Origin: Phaeoceros laevis
Taxonomy: Eukaryota; Anthocerotophyta; Anthocerotopsida; Notothyladales
DNA length: 31,580 bases
Assembly: GCA_049999765.1 (NCBI GenBank)
Contig: JBNGIQ010009466.1
Coordinates: 1-31,580 of the forward strand
Direction of reading: 5' to 3'
Below, one piece after another: positions 7,930 to 18,794 of this stretch (its first letter is position 1; the number at the start of each line of letters is the position of its first letter). The notes beneath the pieces were generated by a model that worked only from the letters and a program-made list of their open reading frames with translations, ran no database searches and was not told the origin of the DNA. The position numbers and the translations under genes are program-made.

Positions 7930-9255
7930 GATTCTGTCAATACATTCCGTTTTGGGTTTTGACCGACTGACGCCAACCTTCCGGTCCCGCCAAAATAATT
8001 CTGCGAGTGCCTCATCTGAGCCGCTTCCATAGTTGTCGCGCTAGTTCGAAGTGGAACCACGTTCTGTAGAAGCCACAGGGCCTGTGTCCTAGGTGACCCT
8101 TCAGACCCTGGTGGAAGGCACGGCTCGGCCATGAGGAAAGCTGAACCGCTTATTACGGCCGTCAGAGCACGCCAAACCATCTCTCTATCTCTCTCTCTCT
8201 CTACATGGTTGGCAGCCAGGGGGCCAAGTGTACTTTGCGCTGTTGGCAATATACGGTGCCGTGGAATTGAGAATATAGTACACCGTATGGGACCGGCAAG
8301 TACCGGCAACTTTGGCGGCAAGGCTCCAGAGTCCGAAATGCACACCAAGGCCGCCGCGAGCAGAGCAATGACAGGTAGCCACAGCCACGTCGCCACCGAC
8401 GCCACGAGAACCCTCGCGGCCGTGCGCCATGCTGAATTGGATGGAGGCCGTGAGGTGGTGGAGGGGGCTCCTCCCAGCGGAGGCGGGCTGCGTGGGTCGG
8501 CCCCGTGACGCAGGAGGCTACATTGATAGCGGTGACTCCTGAGGGGGCCAGCCAATCGGGCGGGGCGGGGCGGGAGGAGGTGGCGGCGCCGCGAGGACTA
8601 CGAGGGGAGGCAAAAAGGTTCTCACCAGATGACTTTGCCAGTTCATGGCCCGATCGCCACAAGGTGAGCAGGAAGGAGCAAGGAAGAGGAGTGTGTACCT
8701 GAGCATCTTGCTGCTGTTGCTGATTGCTGCTGCAGTCTGTGAGAATGTCCACGGTGTAATGTTCATCAGCGAGATGGCAACAACTCTGCAGTAGCTGGAG
8801 ATGGCTTGGGAAGCAGAGGAGGAGGCAAGACTGTGAAAGAGGGAAGGAGGGAGGGAGGGGCAACTATGTGTGGAGTTGGAGAAATTGGTCACCTGGTGAG
8901 GATGCTTGTCTCGTCGTATCCCGCGTGGTGGCAAGTGGTGATCTCGCAGGCCGTGCCGCGCGCCTGGACGCTGTAGCTTCCGATTGTCAGATTTGTGCCG
9001 GGACATGTTAGGGTTCTGCTGCAGGGAAGAACCGAAGGCGGCACTCCAAGTGGGCAAGTGATCCAAGTTCCTCTTTCCGGTTTCAGAGCAGCTGGCCGGG
9101 CACGCCGCTGCATTAGGCTCACCTTGAGCTGGGGAGAGGAGGAAGCTGGCCGCCAAGAGAAGCAACAGCACCTGGAACGTAGAAACCCTGGCGGATCCTG
9201 TGGCTCTGTGCGTTCTCGGAAGCAGCTCCTCCCGCATCCCTAGGCCATTCATCAA
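7926..9255 (-). CDS. Tentative spliced gene: signal-peptide, cysteine-bearing, single-pass membrane protein (WAK-like ectodomain?)
   Basis: The minus strand starts with an ATG at 9255 and a strong signal peptide (STFQVLLLLLAASFLLSPAQ). A consistent splice model is 9255-9123, 9043-8893, 8830-8699 and 8538-7926. Phases match at all junctions, and donors AAG|GTGAGC, CAG|GTGACC and CAG|GTACAC are good; the first acceptor (GGAG) is weak. Exon 2 gives CPGTNLTIGSYSVQARGTAC and EITTCHHAGYDET, with the look of the extracellular galacturonan-binding region of wall-associated-kinase-like proteins. Exon 4 holds a transmembrane helix (TWLWLPVIALLAAALVCI). No kinase follows, and the last 120 residues resemble no family I know. 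The exons are plausible individually; the whole model needs transcript support. Confidence 0.33.
8180..8203. repeat. CT microsatellite
   Basis: A run of TC/CT dinucleotides with one interruption (tctctctatctctctctc). It lies in the last exon of the tentative minus-strand gene, where it gives an alternating Arg/Glu stretch, which argues against that end being functional coding sequence. Confidence 0.9.
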
Positions 9256-9455
9256 ACAGCTCTACTTCAAACAGCATGTGAATGTGACGGTCACCACTTG
9301 AGAGTGAGGCAACTGCTATCAGGCAAGTGGATTGAATGGAGCGCGAGTTCACACAAGCAGACACAGATCAAGAGCCAACCGTCACCATGTCATATTCTGG
9401 GCTCACAGCTTGCATCAGCCCTGGAGGAGGCCGGCTGCTTCTGCTCAGGATCAGA

Positions 9456-9760
9456 TAACCTCCAGGGATGATTCTGCCATCTTTTGTCTTGTACAGCGAG
9501 TGATTCGATGCAACTGGAGTTACTGCACAGCAGTGCCAAGGCTGGAGGAACGCCGGCCTGCAGTGACACCATGGCCATTAATTAATTCATCCTGGTGAGG
9601 GGATCTGTGGGTCCCGAAAGGTGCGCACTTAGCAGGCCTCCTGACTTGAAACGAATATGCCGCCGGTTGCCGTCACATTAGTGTGACACTAGCGCGTGGC
9701 TTTAGTTCCAAGGTACGCGTACGCGTCCAGCTGGCTGCCGGCAATGCTGGCCTGCTTCAT
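9456..9760 (+). repeat. Dispersed repeat, copy 2 (short form), upstream of LRR receptor kinase A
   Basis: It starts at taacctccagggatgattct and ends past gctgccggcaatgctg. It is homologous to 829-1122 and 16311-16613. The TATA-like motif of the other copies reads gtacag here. The TAGTGTGACACTA palindrome is at 9679-9691, and two adjacent ACGCGT motifs lie at about 9716-9727. It ends about 140 bases before the receptor ATG. Confidence 0.85.
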
Positions 9761-9900
9761 CGCTAGAGCTGCCTTTGCAAGATTGTTCACGCTTTTCAAG
9801 TTCAAATGTTGTGCTCATGAATCGGGAGTGGAGTAGAGCTCTACTAGTCCAAACTTGCACGCAAGCCTGTCAACGGGAGTAGAAACATCATTTGAGGTCC

Positions 9901-12900
9901 ATGGCCAATGTTGCTCATTTCAAGCTGTGCCAGCAGCAGTTGCAGTTGGTGCTGTGCCTGCTTATGATCATGCTTTGTGCTCCTTCGTGGCTTGTTCTGG
10001 AGGGGGCCGCAGCAATGTCCCCGGACACCTTGGCTCTCCTCCAGTTCAAAGGGAACCTTAGCAATGGGCATGAAGTACTGTATAACTGGTTTGGAACCGA
10101 TCCTTGTGAAGGCCCAGTCTCATGGATTGGGGTGACTTGCGTCCCTGGTACTAACGACTCGGTCGCAGAGCTAAGACTACCGTCGAGCGGAGCACTACCG
10201 GACGGCCAGCGCCTGGATTACAAGCTCAACGGGACTCTGTCAAGTAGTCTCGGTTCTCTGCCCAACTTGACTCGTCTCCAGCTGTCTGGACACATGCTTT
10301 CTGGTCCCATTCCCCCTGAGATTGCCAAGGCTACACTGTTGTTCGATTTGGATTTGAGCGACAATCAGCTCCTTAACGGGAGCATTCCAGCCAACATCAA
10401 CGAGCTCCCGTTGCTGGCATCGTTGAGTCTGTGGGGAAATTCTCTGCATCGTTGAGTCTGTGGGGAAATTCTCTGAGCGGCTCAATCCCAAGTCTCCCAC
10501 AACCTCACCAAACTCCAAACTCTCTACCTCTCTGGAAACAACTTGAGCGGGCCAGTTCCCAATCTAGCTACCCTCACCAATCTTAGCGAGCTGGTCCTGG
10601 GAGGTATGCACGGCACCAACAACTTAGCCCCAGGGGCAGCTCCTGACCTGTCCAATCTGCATGCCCTATCCAGGCTTGAATTGTCGGGGAGTGAGATTGA
10701 GGGAGTGATGCCGACTTGGATCGCCAGCATGCCCAAGCTGAAGATTTTGAACATGAGTTTCAACCACCTCACCGGGCCCATTCCTGAGGACATTTGGAGC
10801 AACGCCAGCCTCCTGGAAAGCGTGGACTTGTCCGCCAATCGGCTCAACGGCAGCATCCCTGCCCAGTTTCTCCGCCAACTCGTACTACGACCGGGGCAAG
10901 CGAGAGCTTTGAACCTGTCCAACAATGCTCTCACTGGTCGCATCCCCGACGTGCTGGATGGATTTATGAGCTTATCCTCCAACAACTTCAGTGTCGACGT
11001 GAGCAGCAATCAGCTGTACGGTCCCATTCCTTACACTATTCGACGTCATTGGTACCTTGAGAGGTTATGGCTTCACAACAACAGGCTATCCGGAGACATC
11101 GCCTCTGATTGGGTCAACATTTTACCCACCGGAATGGTTGTTTTGTCTGAGCTTCGGCTCCAAGACAATCTGTTCACGGGAGAGCTTGGACCAGCGGTAG
11201 GCAGGTGGGAGAAGTGGCAAAATCTTAGGATTCTGGACCTCAGCAAGAATGCGGGGATCCGTCTGGTCAATGACTCCCTCTCCGTCATGTTGAACAATCT
11301 TACACTGTTGGAAGAGCTCCGTCTCAGCGGCATCAGGGGAAGCGCAAAGCTCCCCGTCTTTGAGTTGACCAGGTTGTCACCTTTCCCTGCGTTGAGGGTT
11401 TTGGATCTGAGCCGTAGCGGCTTGGAGGAAGATCTGTCCCAGTCGCAGTTGATGGCGGATGCTCCCTTCCTTTTCCCCAACCTGCAGTCTCTAGATCTGT
11501 CCGGCAACAGGTTAACCGGGGCAATCCCTCTCAGCTTCACCCGGATGTCAAATCTCTCCTTTCTCAATCTCGCCAACAATCGCCTCTCTGGCAGGATACC
11601 CAAGCTACCGCCCCATCTGCTCAAAGCGGAGTTCTTCGCAGGCAATCCTAACCTCTGTGGTTTCCCTTTAGCAGAGTGTTGTGGTTTCCCTTTAGGAGAG
11701 TGTTCACCTCACACGAGGAGGAAAGTGGTGCTGCCGTTTGTGGCGGGGCTTGAAGCTTGTGTGGCGCTGTTTGCGGGCACCTCCTGCTTGTTTTTCACAT
11801 GGCGCTTGAGACGTCATTTCAAGAAGCATCGGCAGGATGTCGACCTCATAGCTGCACTCCAGGGCAGGGACGGCGCCAATTTGATGCCCCTGACTGACCT
11901 ACGCAAGGCTACATCCAACTTCTCCAAGGAATGCCAGATCGGCGTGGGCGGCTTCGGAGAGGTGTACAAAGGAAAGCTCAACGACGGAACCGTGGTTGCG
12001 ATCAAGAAGAGCAAGAAGCAAGGGGACCAGAGGGACAAGGACCAGTTCTTGAACGAGGTCAAGATTCTGTGCCAGGTGCACCACCGCAACCTTGTGCAGC
12101 TCTTGGGCTGCTGCCTGGCTAACAAAGTTGCCCTGCTCGTCTTGGAGTTCGTTCCCAATGGCACTCTGGAACAGCACCTTCGAGGCAGGCTCAAGACGGT
12201 CCCAGGAGGTTCAGTCTCCCCACCGCTCACTTGGATGCAGCGCCTGCACATCGCCCTACAGACAGCAGATGCTCTGGCGTACCTGCATTCAGCTGCCAAC
12301 CCTCCCATTTATCACAGGGACGTCAAGTCGGCGAACATTCTGCTGGACCATAACATGGACGCCAAGGTAGCTGATTTCGGTATCTCCAAGCTGGCTCCGC
12401 TGGATGCCACACATGTTTCCACACTGGCTGTGCAGGGAACGCGGGGCTACATCGACCCAGAGTACTACGTCAGCTGCCAGTTGAGCGCTAAAAGCGACGT
12501 GTTCAGCTTTGGGGTTGTGCTGTTGGAGCTCATTTCGGGCCGAGCTCCTCTTGTGTTGCATCCGGAGAGAGGCTGTGAGAGCCTGATGGAAGTTGCCGTG
12601 CCGTTGATCAAGAGTAACAATACGGAGGAGATCATTGACCCGGCCATCTTCCCAACATCATTCGAGTCAGCCAGTGATCGTGAGAAGGTGAAGGAGTCTG
12701 CTGCTGCGGTGGGAGCACTGGCAGTCAAGTGTTTGGAGCTCAAGGCCAAGGACAGGCCCAACATGAGGGAAGTGTTCAAGGATTTGCAGACACTGTGGCT
12801 GCAGTTTGATGTTAGCACTCAGTCTGCCTTGGATTTTTCGGACCAGCTTGAACTAGGATCTGGGCTGTCGGATTTGGAGAACAATTCTGAGTACGATTAC

Positions 12901-13017
12901 ATCCATTTTGTAGAAAGTAGGTCCGTTAACGTTGATGATAGCAGCACCACTAGCACTCTGAGCAGTCTGCGCAAGCTGGCAGACATTGAACAGCAAATGG
13001 CTTCACTGAACAGGTAG
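9901..13017 (+). CDS. LRR receptor-like protein kinase A; reading frame broken near 10450
   Basis: ATG 9901 opens a signal peptide (LQLVLCLLMIMLCAPSWLVL), an LRRNT_2 region with paired-cysteine context (GTDPCEGPVSWIGVTC) and plant-type LRRs of the LSGPIP class. The frame stops at 10453 because of a 29-bp duplication. A second frame, open from before 10543 to the stop at 13015-13017, carries the remaining LRRs, a transmembrane helix (about 11725-11810), and a complete kinase. The kinase has glycine loop GVGGFGEVYKG at 11941, AIKK lysine, HRDVK at about 12313, DFG at 12373-12381 and GTRGYIDPEYY. It is an RD kinase, so it is expected to be active. An extra C near 10496 compensates the duplication, but only after the stop. 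Without the damage this would be a roughly 1,000-residue cell-surface receptor. Copy B at 16842 is its paralogue. The gene is a recent pseudogene, a mis-assembly, or is rescued by splicing. Confidence 0.8.
10417..10474 (+). repeat. 29-bp tandem duplication that breaks receptor kinase A
   Basis: Units 10417-10445 and 10446-10474 are identical. The paralogue at about 17343-17371 has a single unit and reads through as LWGNSLSGSIPSL. The second unit creates an in-frame TGA at 10453-10455. Confidence 0.93.
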
Positions 13018-13892
13018 TTCAACTGAAGAAACATATATGGCTTTTCAGCTCACAGATGTAGAGGGAGAGTCCATTACCATTTCGTCCATGGCCCTGCTGT
13101 GCTTGTGATGCAACCTTGGCTGGTCGCCAACTGGCACGAGTTCATGAATCTCATCATGTCAGGAGTTCGGAACCATGCAAGCATTATGTTGAAATGTCAG
13201 CTCTGATCATGAGAAACGCTGTCCGCAGGTGTAGCCAGGTCCTATTATATCACATTCCAGGATGTGCACAGTTATAAACACATGTATCAGAGTCTGAGGC
13301 CCATAAATGCACAGCTCACAAGCATTGCGTGATAACTCGGATTTGCAGCATTTTCGGAGGGCACCACATGCCTGCTATCACCACCCGGGCCCCTTTCTCT
13401 CACCAACTTCCATGTGCACTGTTGCCTCCCTAATGCCGTTAGCTCCTCCTGTCACCACAGCCACTTTGCCTTCCCACCTGAGTGAACTCACATGTGTTCG
13501 TTCATGAATGCTTCCGTCAGGACCAACAGCTGTAGCTGCTTGTTACGAGCATCGAGTTCTGGAAAGATAACTGACACTTGAACCCATGGAGCTTGTGGAT
13601 GAGCCACACCCACCCTTTCACTCTTGTCACTCGATCTAGATCGCGACTGCTGCCATGCAAGTAAATGGACTGATATTACCTGCCAAGCCTCTTACAAGTG
13701 TGATAGGCCTGCCACTTCAAGTGGCAAGCCAACCTGCCACTTGGCTCCATCCATGTTGTTCTGAAATCCCAAATCCATTCCACAAAGAGGCACTGTTGAC
13801 TATTGAACAGCCCCGGAATCAAGTGCCTGGCAAAGGGGAGGGCCATACATCTCAGGCTTGATGCTAAAGGTATCACTGTGTATTCTGTTTAT
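13018..13892 (+). repeat. 3' flank of receptor A, duplicated at 18795-19646
   Basis: Non-coding sequence after the stop is closely repeated after copy B, including cagatgtag, tcatgaatctcatcatgtca, tcgatctagatcgcgactgc and the segment ending gtatcactgtgtattctgttt. After that base the two copies diverge (atatggg here, aaatact in copy B), which marks the right edge of the duplicated block. Confidence 0.82.
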
Positions 13893-14353
13893 ATGGGTTT
13901 TAAGCAAGATTGGCTCACCATAACTTTCTGGGGAATAACATGTGGAGCATCAGTGATGGGAATTGCCAGTCGAGCGCTGGCAAATTTCTTGGTAGGTTCA
14001 AAGGTTTTGTGGCGTCCTATACGTCAGTATCAGCTGGCTTATGTGCCGTTCTTGTTGGAATATTAATAACTGTAGGGTGAGAAGAGAGTGGCCTTTCAAG
14101 TAATCATCCGTTTTTTGAGTCCACGCCGTCAGTCGCTACCGGTGTTGCCGCTTCCTAACCGTTCGTAAGGGCAAGAGGACAACTATGTCCGTTGCTCCTA
14201 CGCGTCGAAAATGTGTCCCAAGTTCCGACTCCCAACCCGTCCTGTCCGACGAAAATGTGTCCCAGCCCGTCCTGTCCGACGGGAAACTTGGCCTGTACTG
14301 GGACTGCGGGACGTCCGCGGTAATTTTTAAGACTTTCCCATGGAAAACGAGAG
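13893..14353 (+). other. Unassigned sequence with a short hydrophobic ORF and a small tandem repeat
   Basis: An open frame to 14066 encodes MGFKQDWLTITFWGI, then a hydrophobic stretch and KVLWRPIRQYQLAYV. It may be an exon, but I do not recognise it. At about 14206-14283 the unit gtccgacgaaaatgtgtccc / cccgtcctgtccgacg is repeated imperfectly. Confidence 0.3.
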
Positions 14354-15149
14354 AAAGGACAGTTTCGATCCTCACCACTCAAGATGGCTGAGCAATGCGA
14401 CGCTGACGTGTAGGCTAGGGCATACGTGAAACCCTTGTGTGAGAACACTTTGCTCCTTTGCTGGATGCCACAAGGGTTTCCTCTGCATTCTGGAGGTCTG
14501 GCTAGCAGTTGAGCGCGGTGTTTGAGGCATCGGCGCAGCCCGCAGGGATATACCGTCTGTTGCGCCAAGTGGTGGCGTTTCAGATTGCTGAGGGCCTGCG
14601 GTTGTTGATGCTGCAATTAGTGCCCCTGGGCCGGGGTTTGCCGCAGTTGCTAGACCGCTTTTGTGGTTTCTATGTTAGCATTTTCAGCCTCGGACCACAG
14701 CTGGAGAGACCTGGCAGCCACTGCTGCTTGCATGACGGCCCTGCTGTGAGCTGACAGCTATAGTACAAACGATACATCTGACAGCCATGTTGCCAATTGG
14801 AGTTACATTTCTGGCTGCTATAGTGCATTGCGAGGCTGGCTGATCAAATGGACCTGGCCTGGGCAGTTGAGTGCGGCTATCCCCCAGGTTTGTGTTGTTT
14901 TGTCCAAAAACAACTTGCCATGCCTCCAAATGTAGGTGCCAAGATTGCCAATGTTGGCTGTAGGGAGAGAGGTTTATGTGGGTAAGGCGCTCCAGCAGGA
15001 TTGCAACTGGGAGTGGACTAGAAGCTCTAGGTGATCATGTTTTTTTGTCTGCACCTGGCATTTGTTCCTAGTTTGTCGATTTCTTTCTGCATTTTTCATA
15101 CTAGGGGGATGGCTGGCGCGCATGCCGATGAGGCCTGTCCTGAACCTGT
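14354..15149 (+). repeat. Long inverted repeat pair, arm P
   Basis: The arm matches the reverse complement of 27068-27908 nearly throughout, with small indels. Shared blocks include ctcaccactcaagatggctg, gccagacctcc (in reverse), ttgtggtttctatgttagca, gttgccaattggagttacat, gaggtttatgtgggtaaggc and gatgaggcctgt-ctgaacctg. It has no long ORF. It is probably a dispersed non-autonomous element or a segmental copy; the family is not identified. Confidence 0.85.
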
Positions 15150-15518
15150 GCTACAGGCCAGCACACTTGGCTGATTAGCGGAGTTGCACGCTGTATCCGC
15201 ATGGCTTTTCTGAAATGTCTGATGCCTTTGAGCAAGTTTCCCCAGGGGTCCTACCCTCACAAAACCGACAAGCTATCCCGATTTCCGTGAGTGCGGGGAC
15301 TGCCACTCTTCCACTGAGATCATGTCAAGGGTTGAAAAGAGGGACATCGTTGTAAGGGACGCATACCGTGTGCATCGATTCGAGGCAGGGTTCTGTAGCT
15401 TTAGGGGTCGACATTGAGCGAGAAGAAAAACTGCCTCTGAATCCAGGTATCGCCATATCTCATCAAAGCTGGTGCAAGGAGAGGAGTTAAAAGGAAGAGT
15501 CTCTTGGATATATCTTAC
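15150..15518. other. No recognisable gene
   Basis: This lies between arm P of the inverted repeat and the unidentified minus-strand exon pair. Minus-strand frames downstream of the 15518 donor run into stops quickly. A further exon of that gene could be here, but I cannot place it. Confidence 0.3.
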
Positions 15519-15715
15519 CTGCTTTCCGAGCTTTGTGTCAACAAACTCCGCAACCAATGTTCCCATCTAGGGAAAGGTGACGTTATAAAATGCTGGCCAG
15601 GGGAACTTCAACAGCAAGAATCCCTCCACCACCCTGCATTTTTTTACCTTGACGTGATGCTTCTTGCACAAAGCTTCAGCCAGAACTAGGGCAAAAACAG
15701 ATTGCTTGTCTGGCT
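15519..15715 (-). CDS. Pair of small exons of an unidentified protein
   Basis: On the minus strand, a long pyrimidine tract and AG near 15716 lead into an exon ending at 15648 (KPDKQSVFALVLAEALCKK) with donor AAG|GTAAAA. After an 81-base intron, acceptor CCCTAG leads into 15566-15519 (MGTLVAEFVDTKLGKQ) with donor CAG|GTAAGA. Phases agree and all sites are canonical, so this looks like real gene structure. The pattern of an aliphatic helix and a VAEFVD strand resembles a Rossmann-type unit such as a channel RCK domain, but that is a guess. Flanking exons were not found, so it may be a gene relic between repeats. Confidence 0.35.
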
Positions 15716-15834
15716 TTGACGCATCTGTCTCGAAGTAGTGAGAAGAAAAAAAATGGCCTCATCAGATTCTACGGGCACACACATGAAGAAAATTCAGAGA
15801 GTCGCGTTAGTACCTCCGACATACCACAACAAAC

Positions 15835-16613
15835 AGCAGCATGGTCAATCAGCAGTAGACGGACGTCTAGTCCCGCATTCCCGTGTTGACCACAAGGCAT
15901 AATAATAATGTATTTTACGAGTCCCGGATGCCAAGTGGGTGGATGTGGCGCCATAGCCAACCACTCACCAGCTGACACGATTTGATAATACCCGTTCAGA
16001 CACGCTTGTGATCCGGCGTGAGCAGGGAGCTGGCAGCTAGCCTGTAACCTAGCAGTGGTCTTCGTGAGGCTCGGCAAGGGGTTAAGGTTGCTTTTGCTCC
16101 TGCATCGATGGCATTGAGGAAGTGGCCACTGTGTTTCAAGATCAAGCCGACTCTTCTGATAATCCACCCACTCCAACACTACGAGAAAGGGGGGTCTTTT
16201 GGAACGAATTTTAGAACGTCCTTTGGAACGGTTCGCGCCTCATGCAACGGTGCCGAAGCTGACTGCATTAATTAATTGGCGTTGCAAGCAAAGCTTAGCC
16301 ACGGCACTGGTAACCTCCAGGGATGATTCTGCCATCTTTTGTCAAGATTATATAGCGAGTGATTCGATGCAACTGGAGCTACTGTACAGTAGTGCCAAAG
16401 CTGGAGGAACGCCGGCCTGCGGTGACACCATGGCTTAAATCATCCTAGTGAGGGGATCTGTGGGTCCAGAAAGGTGCGCACTCAGCCGTCCCCTTGAGTA
16501 CTTGAAACGAATATGCCGCCCAGTGCCGTCACATTAGTGTGACACTAGCGCGTGGCTTTACTTCCAAGGTGGCAGGGTACGCGTACGCGTCCAGCTAGCT
16601 GCCGGCAATGCTG
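15835..16613 (+). repeat. Dispersed repeat, copy 3 (extended form), upstream of receptor copy B
   Basis: It matches 419-1122. Differences are a lost 40-base piece near 15856 and an insertion of about 115 bases near 16175-16293. That insertion starts with aaaggggggtcttttggaac and includes repeated ttggaacg motifs. The core at 16311-16613 matches copies 1 and 2. A TATA-like motif is at 16349-16354 and the palindrome at 16535-16547. Confidence 0.85.
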
Positions 16614-16841
16614 TCATACCCCTTGGACCTTTCGTCGTGCTTTGTCTCTGCCGGGATGACCCAGCGATTCGACTACACTTTGTCAGGCCTGCTTCATCGC
16701 TCTGCCTTAAAGTTTGCAAGATTGGTCACGCTTTTCAAGTTGAAATGTTGTGCTCATGAATCGCGCGACTGGAGTAGAGCTCTACTAGTCCAAGCTTGCA
16801 CGCAGCCCTGTCAACGGGAGTTATAACATCATTTGAGGTCC

Positions 16842-18794
16842 ATGGCCAATGTTGCTCATTTCAAGCTGTGCCAGCAGCAGTTGCAGTTGATGCTGTGCCT
16901 GTTTATGATCATGCTTTGTTCTCCTTTGTGGCTTGTTCTGGAGGGGGCCGCAGCAATGTCCCCGGACACCTTGGCTCTCCTCCAGTTCAAAGGTAACCTC
17001 AGCAATGGGGATGTAGTACTGTGGAACTGGTATGGAACCGATCCTTGTGAAGGCCCAGTGTCATGGTTTGGGGTGACTTGCGTCCCTGGTACTAACGCCT
17101 CGGTCGCAGAGCTAAGACACTACCGGACGGCCGGCGCCTCAATTACAAGCTCAACGGGACTCTGTCAAGTAGTCTCGGTTCTCTGCCCAACTTGACTCGT
17201 CTCCAGCTGTCTGGACACATGCTTTCTGGTCCCATTCCCCCTGAGATTGCCAAGGCTACACTGTTGTTCGATTTGGATTTGAGCGACAATCAGCTCCTTA
17301 ACGGGAGCATTCCAGCCAGCATCAACGAGCTCCCGTTGCTGGCATCGTTGAGTCTGTGGGGAAATTCTCTGAGCGGCTCAATCCCAAGTCTCGACAACCT
17401 CACCAAACTCTCTACCTCTCTGGAAACAACCTGAGCGGGCCAGTTCCCAATCTAGCTACCCTCACCAATCTTAGCGAACTGGTCCTGGGAGGTAACAACT
17501 TAGCCCCGGGGGCAGCTCCTGACCTGTCCAATCTGCATGCCCTATTCAGGCTTGAATTGTCGGGGAGTGAGATTGAGGGAGTGATGCCGACTCGGATCGC
17601 CAGCATGCCCAACCTGAAGATTTTGGACATGAGTTTCAACCACCTCACCGGGCCCATTCCTGAGGACATTTGGAGCAACACCAGCCTCCTGGAAAGCGTC
17701 GACTTGTCCGCCAATCGGCTCAACGGCAGCATCCCTGCCCAGTTGCTCCGCCAACTACGACCGGGGCAAGCGAGAGCTTTGAACCTGTCCCACTGGTCGC
17801 ATCCCCGACGAGCTGCCACTGGATACAGGGAGACTCTCATTCAGCAACCTCAGTGTCGACGTGAGCAGCAATCAGCTGGACGGTCCCATTCCTTCCACTT
17901 TTAGACTTCCCTGGATTGAGAGGTTATGGCTTCACAACAACAGGCTGTCCGGAGACATCGACTCTCTTTGTCAACCTTTTTGCAGCCGGCAGCGGCCGCG
18001 GACCGCCAGTTTTGTCTGAGCTTCGGCTCCAAGACAATCTGTTCACGGGAGAGCTTCGACCAGAGGTAGCCATCACTGGCGGGGAGGGGTTGTGGGAAAA
18101 TCTTAGGATTCTGGACCTCAGCCGGAATGCGGGGATCCGTCTGGCCAATCACACCCTCTACGTCATGTTGAGCAGACTTACACTGTTGGAAGAGCTCCGT
18201 CTCAGCGGGTCAGGGGAAGCGCAAAGCTCCCCGAATTTGCGTTGACCAGGACGTCCCCGTTTGCGTTGAGGGTTTTGGATCTGAGCCGTAGCGGGTTGGA
18301 GGAAGATCTGTCCCAGTCGCAGTTGATGGCGGATGCTCCCTTCCTTTTCCCCAACCTGCAGTCCCTAGATCTGTCTGGCAACAAGTTAACCGGGGCAATC
18401 CCTCTCAGCTTCACTTGGATGTCAAATCTCGCCTTTCTCAATCTCGCCAACAATAGCCTCTCTGGCAGGATACCCAACTTACCGCCACATCTGCTCAGAG
18501 CGGAGTTCTTCGCAGGCAATCCTAAGCTCTGTGGTTTCCCTCTACGAGAGTGTTCATCTCACCCGAGCAAACTGGTGATGCAGCTTGTGGCGGGGCTTGT
18601 AGCTTGTGTGGTGCTGTGGGCGGCCACCTGCTTGTTTTTCGCATGGCGCTTGAGACGTCATTCCAAGCGGCATCGGCAGGATATGCCTAAAAAGTAGGTC
18701 CGTTAACGTTGGTGGTAGCAGCACCACCAGGACTCTGAGCAGTCTGCGCAAGCTGGCAGACATTGAACAGGAAATGGCTTCACTGAACAGGTAG
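16842..18794 (+). pseudogene. LRR receptor kinase B pseudogene, kinase domain deleted
   Basis: A paralogue of the gene at 9901-13017, with the same signal peptide and LRRs from ATG 16842. It has several frame breaks relative to copy A. A net 16-base loss near 17120 ends the first frame (stop at 17193-17195), and a 7-base loss near 17412 ends the LRR frame at LETT. Another break lies near 17793-17815 and more around 17990 and 18215. The extracellular and transmembrane parts can still be followed to RLRRHSKRHRQD at about 18682. There the sequence jumps to agtaggtccgttaacgtt, which in copy A lies about 1.06 kb further on, so the whole kinase is missing. The C-terminal tail up to the shared stop tag at 18792-18794 remains. 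No receptor can be made from this frame set. Confidence 0.88.

Noticed and set aside
8555-8580. GC box / G-quadruplex promoter near ggcggggcggggcgggagg
   Set aside because: It is G-rich enough, but its position falls in a proposed intron and nothing else supports a promoter there.
13893-14066. Small hydrophobic ORF as a mitochondrial membrane protein
   Set aside because: Short, no family recognised, and its start lies in duplicated non-coding sequence; kept only as an unassigned stretch.
18242-18697. Separate small LRR-transmembrane gene in copy B
   Set aside because: It is the surviving 3' ectodomain frame of the receptor pseudogene, with no start or signal peptide of its own.
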